A DNA stretch of 53,825 nt from Clostridia bacterium (GCA_022791055.1 JAAVYI010000005.1:1-53825); one strand, 5' to 3'. Numbered from the stretch's first letter, positions 8,152 to 16,022 are shown. Notes: a model not told the origin generated them from the letters alone. Made by a program: numbers and translations.

Positions 8152-8180
8152 AAACGGAATCTTTGCGGTTTCCGTTTTTT
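8152..8180 (+). terminator. Terminator-like hairpin inside the leader at 8136-8216
   Basis: AAACGGAA (8152-8159) pairs with TTCCGTTT (8170-8177) and runs into six Ts. It lies between the promoter at 8127 and the ATG at 8217, so it would stop most transcripts before the gene unless read-through is controlled. Confidence 0.6.
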
Positions 8181-8216
8181 GTTGCCAAATTGACAAAGAA
8201 AAGGAGGCGTGATATA

Positions 8217-8540
8217 ATGGGCGCAGGGGGAATACCGAGCGGCGGTATTACAAAAAGATTCGGCAGGATAGGGAGTTTACCGCGATTTGGCGCAAAGCCG
8301 AATTCGAGAATCGATTTGTACAACTACGAGGGGAAACGGATTCAAAGTCGTTGGTATGATGCAAACGGGATAGCGTTCCGCAACCGGGATTATAATCATG
8401 GTGGGCAATGCGATTTTCCGCACGACCATACTTGGTCAGCTTATCGGGAAACATATATCGATGAAAACGGCAATATCGCCGCTTATATTTTTCGCAGTGA
8501 AGAACATGAAGCGCCGGATTTTTTTCATTATCCGGCTTAG
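8217..8540 (+). CDS. Orphan polymorphic-toxin-like C-terminal domain
   Basis: 107 residues from the ATG at 8217, chosen because AAGGAGG (8201-8207) lies 9 bases upstream. The core PNSRIDLYNYEGKRIQSRWY, then DANGIAFRNRDYNHGG and FPHDHTW, is a pattern I know from the C-terminal ends of polymorphic (Rhs/LXG-type) toxins. Here it stands alone, preceded only by about 25 Gly/Arg-rich residues that look like the end of a pre-toxin linker. No delivery domain or signal peptide is present. The HDH cluster is the likely active or metal site, which is an inference. The gene just downstream looks like an immunity partner. Toxic activity is not proven. Confidence 0.55.
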   Translation: MGAGGIPSGGITKRFGRIGSLPRFGAKPNSRIDLYNYEGKRIQSRWYDANGIAFRNRDYNHGGQCDFPHDHTWSAYRETYIDENGNIAAYIFRSEEHEAPDFFHYPA

Positions 8541-8551
8541 GAGATCTAGAC

Positions 8552-9052
8552 ATGGAAAAAGATTATAACCCGGTGGAATACAACAACGCTGTGCAGTGTG
8601 AGGTGTGCGGACAGCTTACCTTTGCCGACGATTACGGGAACACGGATAAATGTCCGCATTGCGGGTGGATGCAGTCCCCGGGAAATGAACTTCTTGAGCA
8701 GTGGCAAGGGATCAGCTATCCGATGTTGGTGCCGTTGTCGCGGGCGCGGGAACAGTATAAGGCCGGACAGAAATTCAAAGCGACATTCGAGGACTTTATA
8801 AACGGATTGAAGTTTTACGCGGAAATGCTGTTTTGGCATGGCGGTACTGTATATACTGTGTGCAGAAAGAGTGGCGGCGTCCGATTATCCTGTAAAGATT
8901 TTGCGGAAAGCTATGAAACAATCGAAGAATTTTATGATCATGCACATATCGGCGGTCGATTGCTGAAAGATATTTGGGTCGAGGTCGTACACCCCTGTTA
9001 TATGTATTGCGGGGACCCGGAAACCGATTACGAAGTCTCGCCGCAAGACTGA
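8552..9052 (+). CDS. Cys-rich protein, likely partner of the toxin-like gene
   Basis: 166 residues. The N-terminus holds two zinc-knuckle halves, CEVCG and CPHCGW (about residues 16-35), resembling CPCC-type Cys-rich proteins that often act as immunity proteins beside polymorphic toxins. The rest is acidic and aromatic (EEFYDHAHIGGRLLKDIWVEVV) and ends with PCYMYCGD. It starts 11 bases after the toxin-like gene and is probably cotranslated with it. I cannot place the C-terminal part in a family. Immunity function is inferred from position and the Cys motif only. Confidence 0.5.
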   Translation: MEKDYNPVEYNNAVQCEVCGQLTFADDYGNTDKCPHCGWMQSPGNELLEQWQGISYPMLVPLSRAREQYKAGQKFKATFEDFINGLKFYAEMLFWHGGTVYTVCRKSGGVRLSCKDFAESYETIEEFYDHAHIGGRLLKDIWVEVVHPCYMYCGDPETDYEVSPQD

Positions 9053-9065
9053 TAAGGAGGCGGAA

Positions 9066-9767
9066 ATGAAAGAGTTAACCGAATACGAAATACAAAAGGC
9101 CAAACATAAAAGATTGTTGGTGAGAAACGAATATAGAGGCGTAGGCAAATACGATATTCCGATTGTTTACAAACAGTCGATCGATCTAAATAAGATCGAT
9201 TTTTTGGACTATACCAAAGCAAAGCTAAACGACACTGACAATATCGATAAAACATTGCATTTTTTTATGCACGACTGGAAGTTCGACAAAGTATACGACA
9301 AGCCTTATGATGAAATAAATAAAATAATGCAGTACCATGCTGTGCTTACACCCGACTTCAGTTTATTTACCGATATGCCGCTTGCATTACAGATAGAAAG
9401 CGTATTCAAAAATCGTTGGTGCGGCGCGTATTGGCAAAGCCAAGGTTTGCGCGTTATTCCGACGGTAGCCTGGGGTGACGAACGCACGTTTGACTTTTGT
9501 TTCGACGGGGTGGAGCAAGGTGCTGTTGTTGCGGTGTGTACCTATTACCGCGAAAACTGCGAGGACGACTTTATGCCCGGTTATAACGCGATGTTGCGAA
9601 AAATAAAACCGAGTGCAGTACTCTGTTACGATGAGCCGTTTGCGGCCATGCGCGGAAACATCCGCTCATTTTTGCCGACGCAATACGCATGGACGAAAAA
9701 TCTGGATTGGAAAGAAAAAGCAAAATTTCAAATTGAAAAACATATGCGCTATATTCTACAATCGTAA
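9066..9767 (+). CDS. DUF4417 domain protein
   Basis: 233 residues with GGAGG about 7 bases before the ATG. The central part matches DUF4417, a family common in Clostridia and their phages: DFSLFTDMPLALQIESVFKNRWCGAYWQSQG, then VIPTVAWGDERTFDFCFDG and AAMRGNIRSF. Function is not known. Its tryptophan- and aspartate-rich conserved blocks suggest an enzyme fold rather than a structural protein. It follows the toxin-like pair by 13 bases and may simply ride in the same accessory operon. Base composition is lower in GC than the flanking housekeeping genes, which fits transfer. Confidence 0.75.
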   Translation: MKELTEYEIQKAKHKRLLVRNEYRGVGKYDIPIVYKQSIDLNKIDFLDYTKAKLNDTDNIDKTLHFFMHDWKFDKVYDKPYDEINKIMQYHAVLTPDFSLFTDMPLALQIESVFKNRWCGAYWQSQGLRVIPTVAWGDERTFDFCFDGVEQGAVVAVCTYYRENCEDDFMPGYNAMLRKIKPSAVLCYDEPFAAMRGNIRSFLPTQYAWTKNLDWKEKAKFQIEKHMRYILQS

Positions 9768-9818
9768 TGCACAAGCGGCCTTTTGAAAAACGGCCAAACA
9801 CAAAAGACGTCCATTTGC

Positions 9819-9849
9819 TTGACAAAAGGCGCACGGGGGGGGGTATACT
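9819..9849 (+). promoter_or_regulatory. Promoter with a nine-G spacer tract
   Basis: TTGACA (9819-9824) and TATACT (9844-9849) are separated by 19 bases, of which 9835-9843 are nine consecutive Gs. Loss of two Gs would give the 17-base optimum, so slippage in the tract could switch the downstream lipoprotein. Confidence 0.65.
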
Positions 9850-9877
9850 AATAATAGGATAATAGGAGATTTTTTGT

Positions 9878-10945
9878 ATGAAAAAATTCGCAGCATATCT
9901 TTTATCGGTAGCGGTCGTATTCGTTTGTTTGTGTTTCGTCGGGTGCGGCGAAAAAAAATACACGGACGGGCAAGGCATAGTTTATACGCTTTCCGACAAT
10001 AAATATACGGTAACTTCCGTTACGAATCGAGATGTTACGAATATAGAAATCCCCGATGCTATCGACGGTAAACCCGTTGTCGCCATAGCCCCGGCCGCTT
10101 TTTCCGAATGCGAAAAACTGAAAACGGTAATTTTTGCCGATTGTATCGAGGAAATCGGCGATAGAGCGTTTGATTACTGTGGGGATCTCGGCAATTTTAC
10201 TTTGCCGGCGAACCTTAAAATATTGGGTGCAAACGCGTTCAACGGTTGCAGGTCGATAACGGAAGTTACGGTGCCGAACGGCGTTACGGAATTGAAAGAA
10301 GGTACTTTCGGGAGTTGCGAGTCGCTTGCGAAAGTCGATTTGTCCGATGCCCTTGTTGCGATAGAAGAAAGCGCGTTTTGGAATTGTACGTCGCTCGAAA
10401 GCATAACTTTGCCGCAAAGCGTTAAAACGCTCGGCGACGGTGCATTTTACTTTTGCGAGGCGCTTGCCGAAGTCAAATTATCGGCAAATCTCACGTCGAT
10501 AGGGGCGGACGCTTTTCGGAATTGCACGTCGCTTTTGCGGATAGCCGCCGAGAGCGAAATATCCGCCTATTTCGGTTTGCCCTCGTCTGTTACGGAAATC
10601 AAAGCCGGCGCGTTTCGTGATTGTGCGAAATTGCGTTTAGCGAATATACCCGACGGCGTAGTTACGTTGGAGAGCGACGTATTTAACGGATGTGTTTCTT
10701 TGGAGACGGTTACTGTCGGTAAAAATGTTTGCAAAATAAATTCCGCCGCTTTCGGCGATTGTGCGAAACTCGTAAGCGTTTATTTGCCCGTTTCCATAAA
10801 GGAGATCGAGGACGGCGCATTTTACGGCTGTAACGGCATCTCTACAATATGTTACGCCGGCGCGGAAGAACAGTGGGACGAAATCGTGATGGAAAGTCCC
10901 GGCGGACGTTTCGATAAGTCTATTGCAGTCTTTAATTTCGACTGA
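9878..10945 (+). CDS. Leucine-rich repeat (BspA-like) lipoprotein
   Basis: 355 residues. A lipoprotein signal peptide (residues 1-24) ends in VGC, so the cysteine should be lipidated and the protein held on the outer face of the membrane. From about residue 45 there are some 11 LRR_5/BspA units of about 23 residues of the form (I/L)P..(I/V)..IG..AF..C..L..(I/V). This solenoid type is used for binding host or matrix proteins in other bacteria. The last unit ends with WDEIVM, a common ending in this family. GGAGA is upstream of the ATG. The promoter carries a G9 tract, see the separate entry. Confidence 0.85.
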   Translation: MKKFAAYLLSVAVVFVCLCFVGCGEKKYTDGQGIVYTLSDNKYTVTSVTNRDVTNIEIPDAIDGKPVVAIAPAAFSECEKLKTVIFADCIEEIGDRAFDYCGDLGNFTLPANLKILGANAFNGCRSITEVTVPNGVTELKEGTFGSCESLAKVDLSDALVAIEESAFWNCTSLESITLPQSVKTLGDGAFYFCEALAEVKLSANLTSIGADAFRNCTSLLRIAAESEISAYFGLPSSVTEIKAGAFRDCAKLRLANIPDGVVTLESDVFNGCVSLETVTVGKNVCKINSAAFGDCAKLVSVYLPVSIKEIEDGAFYGCNGISTICYAGAEEQWDEIVMESPGGRFDKSIAVFNFD

Positions 10946-10997
10946 AAAAAATTTTGAACAGGCAAGCGGACTTTTGCGAAGGGAGTCGAAAAAGTAT

Positions 10998-11026
10998 TTG
11001 CCTTTTTTTGCGGGGCGTGGTATACT
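10998..11026 (+). promoter_or_regulatory. Leaderless promoter of cca
   Basis: TTGCCT (10998-11003), 17 bases, TATACT (11021-11026), then 6 bases to the ATG at 11033. No ribosome site. Confidence 0.7.
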
Positions 11027-11032
11027 GAGGAT

Positions 11033-12373
11033 ATGAAAATCGACGTACCCAAGAGTCTTATCGATCTGATCAAAAGCGTCAAGTTCCCCGTCTACGTGGT
11101 GGGGGGCTGTGTGCGCAACAGCTTTGCCGGACTGGGCAAGACCGACATCGATCTTGCCGGCCCGATCGCGGCGACCGCGCTCGGTATCGAGCCGGAGCGG
11201 CGCGTGCGCCCTGTCAACTACCGTCTGGGCACGGCCGTCATCAAAAGCGGCCGCGACGAGTACGAATATACGCCGTTCCGTACCGAAAATTACGCGCCCG
11301 GCGGCGGGCATACCCCGGCCGAAGTCTACTTTACCACCGACATGCGTGCAGACGCGGCGCGGCGCGATTTTACGTGCAACAGCATTTATTACGATCCGCT
11401 CAAGGACGAGATATACGATTTTTACAATGGGATCGCCGACATCGAAAAACACATTCTGCGGGCGCACAACCCCAAACTGGTTTTTGCATCCGACGGGCTA
11501 AGGATCTTGCGGCTGGTGCGGCTCGCGTGCGAACTGGGCTTTAAGATCGACGGCGAGACGGCGAAAGCGGCAATGGCGCGCGCCGAATATCTCAAGGATA
11601 TTTCGCCCGAACGCAAGCGCGAGGAACTCAACCGCATTCTCGTCGCCGACACCAAGTACGGCGTGGAGAACGCGCACTATCGCGGCATGAAATTGATCGA
11701 GCGCATGGGCTTGTGGCAATACATCATTCCCGAAGTGGCCGACTGCGCCGGCGTCGAGCAAAATCCCAAGTACCATAAGTTCGACGTCATGGAACACACC
11801 TTCCGAACCGTGTTGGCCGCGCCGCCCAAAGTGCGTTTGCCGGCCTTGATGCACGACTTGGGCAAACCGTACTGCGTGCGTAACTACGGCAACATGCACG
11901 GCCACGAGGCGGCGGGCGCGAATATCGCGCGTTTCCGTTTGGGTAATACCGGCCTGCGGTATTCCAACGACAAAGTCGAGTGGGTGGCGCGGCTGGTCGG
12001 CGCGCACATGTACGACATGGCGGGGACGACGTCGGAAGCCAAAATTCGGCTGTTCGTCGCCGAAAACTTCGATATAATCGACGACCTCGTCGACCTCATC
12101 GCGGCGGATACGGCGGCGACCGGTATGCCGCATGAAGAGACCGAACACCGTTTCCTGCGCGTCAAGTGGCAGTTGATCGAGGAGAACGCGCCGACTTCGT
12201 TGGCCGATCTGGAGATCGACGGCGAGGACGTGACGGCGCGCGGCTTTAGCGGCGAGCGCGTCGGCGAAATCTTAAAAGAGTTGTTGCGCACTTGTATCAT
12301 CGATCCGCGCCTGAACAACGCCGAATGGCTACATGCCCGTTTGGATCGTATGGCGCAAAAAGAAGGCAAATGA
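11033..12373 (+). CDS. cca: CCA tRNA nucleotidyltransferase with HD domain
   Basis: 446 residues. The class II nucleotidyltransferase head is clear: VVGGCVRNSF...TDIDLAG (the GG and the DxD metal ligands), RRDFTCNSIYYDP and DGLRILRLVRLACELGF. After the neck, an HD hydrolase segment follows (MEHTFRTVL...ALMHDLGKP, HEAAGANIA), as in the family of CCA-adding enzymes and poly(A) polymerases with phosphohydrolase activity. It should add or repair the 3' CCA of tRNAs. The substrate choice between tRNA and mRNA tails cannot be settled from sequence alone. The start is leaderless. The stop overlaps the next ATG (ATGA). Confidence 0.92.
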   Translation: MKIDVPKSLIDLIKSVKFPVYVVGGCVRNSFAGLGKTDIDLAGPIAATALGIEPERRVRPVNYRLGTAVIKSGRDEYEYTPFRTENYAPGGGHTPAEVYFTTDMRADAARRDFTCNSIYYDPLKDEIYDFYNGIADIEKHILRAHNPKLVFASDGLRILRLVRLACELGFKIDGETAKAAMARAEYLKDISPERKREELNRILVADTKYGVENAHYRGMKLIERMGLWQYIIPEVADCAGVEQNPKYHKFDVMEHTFRTVLAAPPKVRLPALMHDLGKPYCVRNYGNMHGHEAAGANIARFRLGNTGLRYSNDKVEWVARLVGAHMYDMAGTTSEAKIRLFVAENFDIIDDLVDLIAADTAATGMPHEETEHRFLRVKWQLIEENAPTSLADLEIDGEDVTARGFSGERVGEILKELLRTCIIDPRLNNAEWLHARLDRMAQKEGK

Positions 12374-13185
12374 TTGCGGCAGATCTTCACATGCACTCGT
12401 ATTTTTCGGACGGGTTACTGCCGCCCGAAACGGTGGCCGAACTGGCGAAAGCCGCCGGGGCGCAGGCGGTTGCTTTGACCGATCACGACACGGCTGCCGG
12501 CGTGGCGAGCATGTGCGCCGCTTGCGAGAAGTTGGGGATCATCAATCTTCCGGGCATCGAGATTTCGACGCACGCCGGGTGCGAGGTGCATATTCTCGGC
12601 TACAACCTCGATATAGCCGACGCCGGATTGACGGTGTTTTTAGCGGATATGGCGGCGGCCAAGGAAAAGCGCATTCGCGCCATGCTCGACAAATTAGCCG
12701 CGCACGGTATGCCGCTGTCGTTCGAACAGGTCAAGGCATTTGCCGTGTCGTCGTTGTCGCGCGGCCACGTTGCGCGCGCCATGGTGGCGGCGGGATACGC
12801 GGCGGACGTCGGCGAATGCTTTGAAAAATGGCTGTATGAGGGCGGTCCGTGCTTTGTGTCCAATACGCAAGCCGCGCCGGAGACGGCGATCGAAATCATT
12901 CACGCAGCCGGCGGCGTCGCCGTACTGGCGCACCCGATGCGTATGAAGTGTCCCGACGCGCAAAAATTCGCGCTGATCGAGCGGCTTAGGAAAGCCGGTC
13001 TCGACGGGATCGAGGCCGGCTATAAAAACATGCCGACCGAAGTGACCGCGCCCTATAGCCAAGCGGCGCGCCGTCACGGGCTGTTCATCACCAACGGCGG
13101 CGACTTCCACGGCCGTTTCAGTCGTATCGTTCCGCGGCCGCTCGAGTCGGCTACCGTCAAGGCGTTAGCTCTGGAAGAAAATTAA
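12370..13185 (+). CDS. PHP domain phosphoesterase (RNase AM/TrpH-like)
   Basis: 271 residues from the ATG that overlaps the cca stop (ATGA at 12370-12373). The PHP metal-site motifs are complete: DLHMHSYFSDG, LTDHDT, PGIEIS, EVHILGYN, LAHPMR, GIEAGY and NGGDFHG. Length and motif order match the family of 3',5'-nucleoside-bisphosphate phosphatase / 5' RNA exonuclease proteins (YciV/RNase AM). Translational coupling to the tRNA CCA-adding enzyme suggests an RNA-related job, though that is inference. Confidence 0.88.
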   Translation: MIAADLHMHSYFSDGLLPPETVAELAKAAGAQAVALTDHDTAAGVASMCAACEKLGIINLPGIEISTHAGCEVHILGYNLDIADAGLTVFLADMAAAKEKRIRAMLDKLAAHGMPLSFEQVKAFAVSSLSRGHVARAMVAAGYAADVGECFEKWLYEGGPCFVSNTQAAPETAIEIIHAAGGVAVLAHPMRMKCPDAQKFALIERLRKAGLDGIEAGYKNMPTEVTAPYSQAARRHGLFITNGGDFHGRFSRIVPRPLESATVKALALEEN

Positions 13186-13193
13186 ATAGAAAG

Positions 13194-13224
13194 AAAAACG
13201 GCTGTCTTGCGGGACGGCCGTTTC
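13194..13224. terminator. Terminator between convergent genes
   Basis: AAACGGCTGTC (13196-13206) pairs with GACGGCCGTTT (13213-13223), with one G-U pair. The longer T run is on the minus strand, so it mainly ends the XRE gene at 13231-13440. Confidence 0.65.
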
Positions 13225-13230
13225 CATTTG

Positions 13231-13440
13231 TCATTCTTGACAGAGAATATAGTTTGTGTCCGCATCCAACAGCTTGCAAAGATTTGCCAAGGTGTCTAAC
13301 GCCGGCATTTTCTGCCCCAAAACATAACAGGAAATTTGTTGCGGTCGTATTCCCAAACGGTGCGCAATTTCGGTTTGCGTCATGCCGCTTTGCCGAATCG
13401 CTTCGCTAAGCCGTTCCTGTATTTGTTCGAGTGTTATCAT
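13231..13440 (-). CDS. XRE family repressor (Cro/CI type)
   Basis: 69 residues from ATG 13440 (an in-frame TTG lies one codon upstream). The helix-turn-helix is clear: IRQSGMTQTEIAHRLGIRPQQISCYVLGQKMPALDTLANLCKLLDAD. It is close to the full length of a minimal CI-like DNA-binding domain with no effector domain. It is divergent from two small Cys-rich genes. Three copies of the palindrome CACCTnnnGGGTG lie between them, so it most likely represses both directions. The AT-rich composition differs from the flanking genes. Confidence 0.85.
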   Translation of the reverse strand: MITLEQIQERLSEAIRQSGMTQTEIAHRLGIRPQQISCYVLGQKMPALDTLANLCKLLDADTNYILCQE

Positions 13441-13474
13441 CAAATCAAGTCTCCCGAGAATCGATATTTTTTAT

Positions 13475-13552
13475 ATTATATCACCTAACGGGTGTAAAAC
13501 GCTTGACTTTCACCTATTGGGTGATATATAATATGGTTACACCTGTTGGGTG
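13475..13552. promoter_or_regulatory. Divergent promoter with three operators 29 bp apart
   Basis: Three palindromes, CACCTAACGGGTG (13482-13494), CACCTATTGGGTG (13511-13523) and CACCTGTTGGGTG (13540-13552), start exactly 29 bases apart. Rightward promoter: TTGACT (13503-13508), 18 bases, TATAAT (13527-13532). The middle operator sits in its spacer and the third covers the start site. A leftward TATAAT lies at 13480-13475 beside the first operator. Confidence 0.85.
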
Positions 13553-13592
13553 AATGCCTATTTTAAAATATAGAAAAAATAAGGAGATATAT

Positions 13593-13868
13593 ATGCAAGG
13601 CAGTCAGTGTTATAAGTGTCGGTATTGTGACCGATATTATACGAAAGGAATTAAACAATTTAATAAAACAAAGTTCGGTTGGTGTTCCGAAAAAAGAGCA
13701 ATAACAGGCATACATGAAAGTTGCGGAAAATACGTCCTGCAATCGAAAAACAGAAGAGGACGTAAACTATTGGATATCAGCATAAGCGAATTGTTGATGG
13801 AAATAACAGAGATTCGCAAATTATTGGAAACGGATAGAGATGTGTCAGTCGAAAACGAAGATATGTAA
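13593..13868 (+). CDS. Small Cys-rich protein A of the XRE cassette
   Basis: 91 residues from ATG 13593, chosen because AAGGAG (13581-13586) is 6 bases upstream. The N-terminal half has Cys at about 6, 9, 12, 29 and 43 (CYKCRYCDRYYTKG, FGWCSEKRAITG, ESCGKY), a likely zinc-binding module. A basic stretch (KNRRGRK) leads to an amphipathic helix (ISELLMEITEIRKLLE), a possible coiled coil. I do not recognise a named family. The next gene encodes a shorter relative with the same Cys spacing, and the plan recurs in the protein at 22700-22957, also beside XRE regulators. Function is unknown. Confidence 0.7.
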   Translation: MQGSQCYKCRYCDRYYTKGIKQFNKTKFGWCSEKRAITGIHESCGKYVLQSKNRRGRKLLDISISELLMEITEIRKLLETDRDVSVENEDM

Positions 13869-14085
13869 ATTTTGCAATGCTTGTAAAGCCCTATATACAG
13901 TCGGGCGGTATCGATATTGGAAAACAAAATTATATTATTGCACGATCGCCGACAAAATAGTAAATGTAAAAAGTAGCTGCGCTAATTGGCACAGGAAGCA
14001 TGTAGAATATGATCTTTCTGCGCAAAGATTCGACGAGGTGGAAAATGATGTTCGAATGCTCGAAAAATATATGAAAGATTTGTAA
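13840..14085 (+). CDS. Small Cys-rich protein B of the XRE cassette
   Basis: 81 residues, starting inside the last 29 bases of protein A and so probably translationally coupled. KICKFCNACKALYTVGRYRYWKTKLYYCTIADK and SSCANW align with protein A: CxxC(D/N), a YxxG turn, TKxxxC, then SC 12-14 residues later. It ends in an acidic helix (FDEVENDVRMLEKYMKDL). The pair looks like a tandem duplication that diverged. Zn binding is inferred from the cysteines. No enzyme motif is seen. Confidence 0.65.
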   Translation: MCQSKTKICKFCNACKALYTVGRYRYWKTKLYYCTIADKIVNVKSSCANWHRKHVEYDLSAQRFDEVENDVRMLEKYMKDL

Positions 14086-14102
14086 CGGATATGAATGCCG
14101 CT

Positions 14103-15494
14103 TTACGGTTGCGGCGTTTCTTTTTGCGCGGCGAGCAAGGCCTCGCGGCGGGCGAGGATCTTTTTGAAAGTGAGCGCAAACGTCAGCGTGGTGACAATGC
14201 CGGCGGTGATGTCGGCGACGCCCTCTGCGGTAAAGATGCCGCCGGTGCTTAAAAACAGCGGCAATATGAACGTCAGCGGAATGAGCAGAATGACTTTGCG
14301 CAGTAGCGCGAGCGATATGGAGATCGCCGCCTGGTTCAAGGCCAAGAAAGCGTTTTGCAGCGCGAACTGCGAGCAAAAGAAGATCGAGCCGGCCATGAAT
14401 ATCGGCATGTAACGCTTGACGAGCGCGGTGACGGCCGGGGTCGCCGAAAAGATACGGGCGAACATTGTCGGCACGGTCAGGCTGAGCAGCCAAACGGTAA
14501 AGCAAACGACGAGCGCCGATAAAAACAGATATTTGACCGTCTTTTTGACGCGGGCGCTGTTGCCGGCGCCGTAGTTGTAACTGATCAGCGGCTGTGCGCC
14601 CATGCCCATGCCGTTTAAAGGCAGCACGATCATTTGCATGACGCTCAGCATAATGGTCAGCGCGGCCGTATAGGTTTCGTCGCCGCCGGTGTAGCGGAAC
14701 AACTGGATATTAAATACGATCTGTACCGCGCTTTCGGTGGCTTGCATGACGAACGGCGAGACCCCGAGCGCCAGCACGGGCAGCAGGGTACGCGACAGGC
14801 GCAACAGGCGCAATTTGAGGCGGATCTGGCTGCGTTTGGAAATAAAGAACACAAGCACCCAAACAAACGATGCCGCTTGCGACAGGACGGTGGCGAGCGC
14901 TGCGCCGCGCACGCCCATGCCGAAGGTATAGATGAACAGCGGGTCGAGCGCGATGTTGAGTACCGCGCCGATCGCAACGGTCGCCATGCTTGTGAGCGCT
15001 TTGCCCTGCGCCGAAATAAAGCTGTTCAGACCGAGCGAGAACAGCACGAACACCGACCCCAAGGCGTAAATTTGCAGATACGACTGCCCGTAGTCGAGGC
15101 TGGTCGCGGGCGATCCGAATGCTTTTAACAGCGGCCGCGCGGCAAAATACAGCACGAGGGTGAGCGCGACGCCGAGTAGCGCCAAGAGCGTCGCGCCGCC
15201 GTTTAAGATGCGTTCGGCCTCGTCGCGCCGCTGTTCGCCCAAACGGATCGCGGCCAACGGCGCGCCGCCCGAGCCGATCAGCGCGGCAAACGCCGTGACG
15301 ATGAGAATGATCGGAAAACACACGCCCAAGCCCGCCAGCGCGTCGGTACCCGTTTCGGGGATCGCGCCGACATACATGCGGTCGACCATATTATATAACA
15401 TATTGATCAGTTGGGCGACGACGGCGGGCAGCGCCAGTTTGACAAGTAGGCGGCCGACCGAGCCGCTGCCCAGATCGACGTTCGCGCGGCTCAT
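14103..15494 (-). CDS. MATE family multidrug/sodium antiporter
   Basis: 463 residues from the ATG at 15494, which overlaps the fumarase beta stop (ATGA). Twelve membrane helices are expected. MATE hallmarks: LVKLALPAVVAQLINMLYNMVDRMYVG in the first helix, GSGGAPLAAIRLGE, then the second-half repeat GVSPFVMQATESAVQIVFN and MGMGAQPLISYNYGAG. It is in the NorM/DinF-like cluster common in Clostridia. The substrate cannot be predicted. It is cotranscribed with the fumarase genes, which is an odd pairing; read-through rather than a shared pathway is the simplest reading. Confidence 0.9.
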   Translation of the reverse strand: MSRANVDLGSGSVGRLLVKLALPAVVAQLINMLYNMVDRMYVGAIPETGTDALAGLGVCFPIILIVTAFAALIGSGGAPLAAIRLGEQRRDEAERILNGGATLLALLGVALTLVLYFAARPLLKAFGSPATSLDYGQSYLQIYALGSVFVLFSLGLNSFISAQGKALTSMATVAIGAVLNIALDPLFIYTFGMGVRGAALATVLSQAASFVWVLVFFISKRSQIRLKLRLLRLSRTLLPVLALGVSPFVMQATESAVQIVFNIQLFRYTGGDETYTAALTIMLSVMQMIVLPLNGMGMGAQPLISYNYGAGNSARVKKTVKYLFLSALVVCFTVWLLSLTVPTMFARIFSATPAVTALVKRYMPIFMAGSIFFCSQFALQNAFLALNQAAISISLALLRKVILLIPLTFILPLFLSTGGIFTAEGVADITAGIVTTLTFALTFKKILARREALLAAQKETPQP

Positions 15495-16012
15495 TGCAAT
15501 ATAGTGTTGCCGTGTGCGTCCACGGCTACGATCAGTACAAAGTTTTCGACGGTTAGGCGGTAAACGGCCTCGCAACCCAGTTCGGCATATGCTACGCAGT
15601 CGCATTGCTTGACGCAAGACTTGATCAGCGCGGCCGCGCCGCCGATCGCCGCGAAATACACGGCCTTATTGCGCACGATCGCGTCCATGACGGTTTTGTC
15701 GCGCTTGCCTTTGCCGATCATCACCGTGTTGCCTGCGTCCAAAAGCGTCGGGGCATAGGCATCCATGCGCGCGCTGGTCGTCGGGCCGCAACTGCCGATG
15801 ATCTCGTGTTCGGCCGCCGGCGTCGGCCCGCAGTAGTAGATCGCGCTGTCACGTAAAGGGAACGGGAGCGGCGCGCCCGAGGCGAGCGCCTCGACCATGC
15901 GTTTGTGCGCGGCGTCGCGCGCGGTGTAGAGTACGCCCGAAAGCGAAACGACGTCGCCGGCCCGTAAGAAAAGGCGCTCGTCTGGGGTAAGCGGTAAAGT
16001 CAGTTGTTTCAT
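15491..16012 (-). CDS. Fumarate hydratase, beta (C-terminal) subunit
   Basis: 173 residues of the class I iron-sulfur fumarase/tartrate dehydratase C-terminal family. Signatures: GDVVSLSGVLYTARDAAHKRM, IYYCGPTPA, IGSCGPTTSARMD, MIGKGKRDK and YFAAIGGAAAL. With the alpha subunit it interconverts fumarate and malate (or a related hydroxy acid such as tartrate, which sequence cannot exclude). TAAGGAGG lies just before its ATG, and the alpha gene ends 10 bases upstream. It lies between the alpha gene and the MATE gene in one minus-strand operon. Confidence 0.92.
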   Translation of the reverse strand: MKQLTLPLTPDERLFLRAGDVVSLSGVLYTARDAAHKRMVEALASGAPLPFPLRDSAIYYCGPTPAAEHEIIGSCGPTTSARMDAYAPTLLDAGNTVMIGKGKRDKTVMDAIVRNKAVYFAAIGGAAALIKSCVKQCDCVAYAELGCEAVYRLTVENFVLIVAVDAHGNTILQ

Positions 16013-16022
16013 GCCGACCTCC

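Noticed and set aside
13475..13552. Three CACCT...GGGTG copies as a CRISPR-like array
   Set aside because: Units are 13-bp palindromes spaced 29 bp within a promoter, with no longer repeats, spacers or cas genes.
13231..14085. Full prophage
   Set aside because: A CI-like repressor and operators are present, but no integrase, terminase or structural genes lie nearby.
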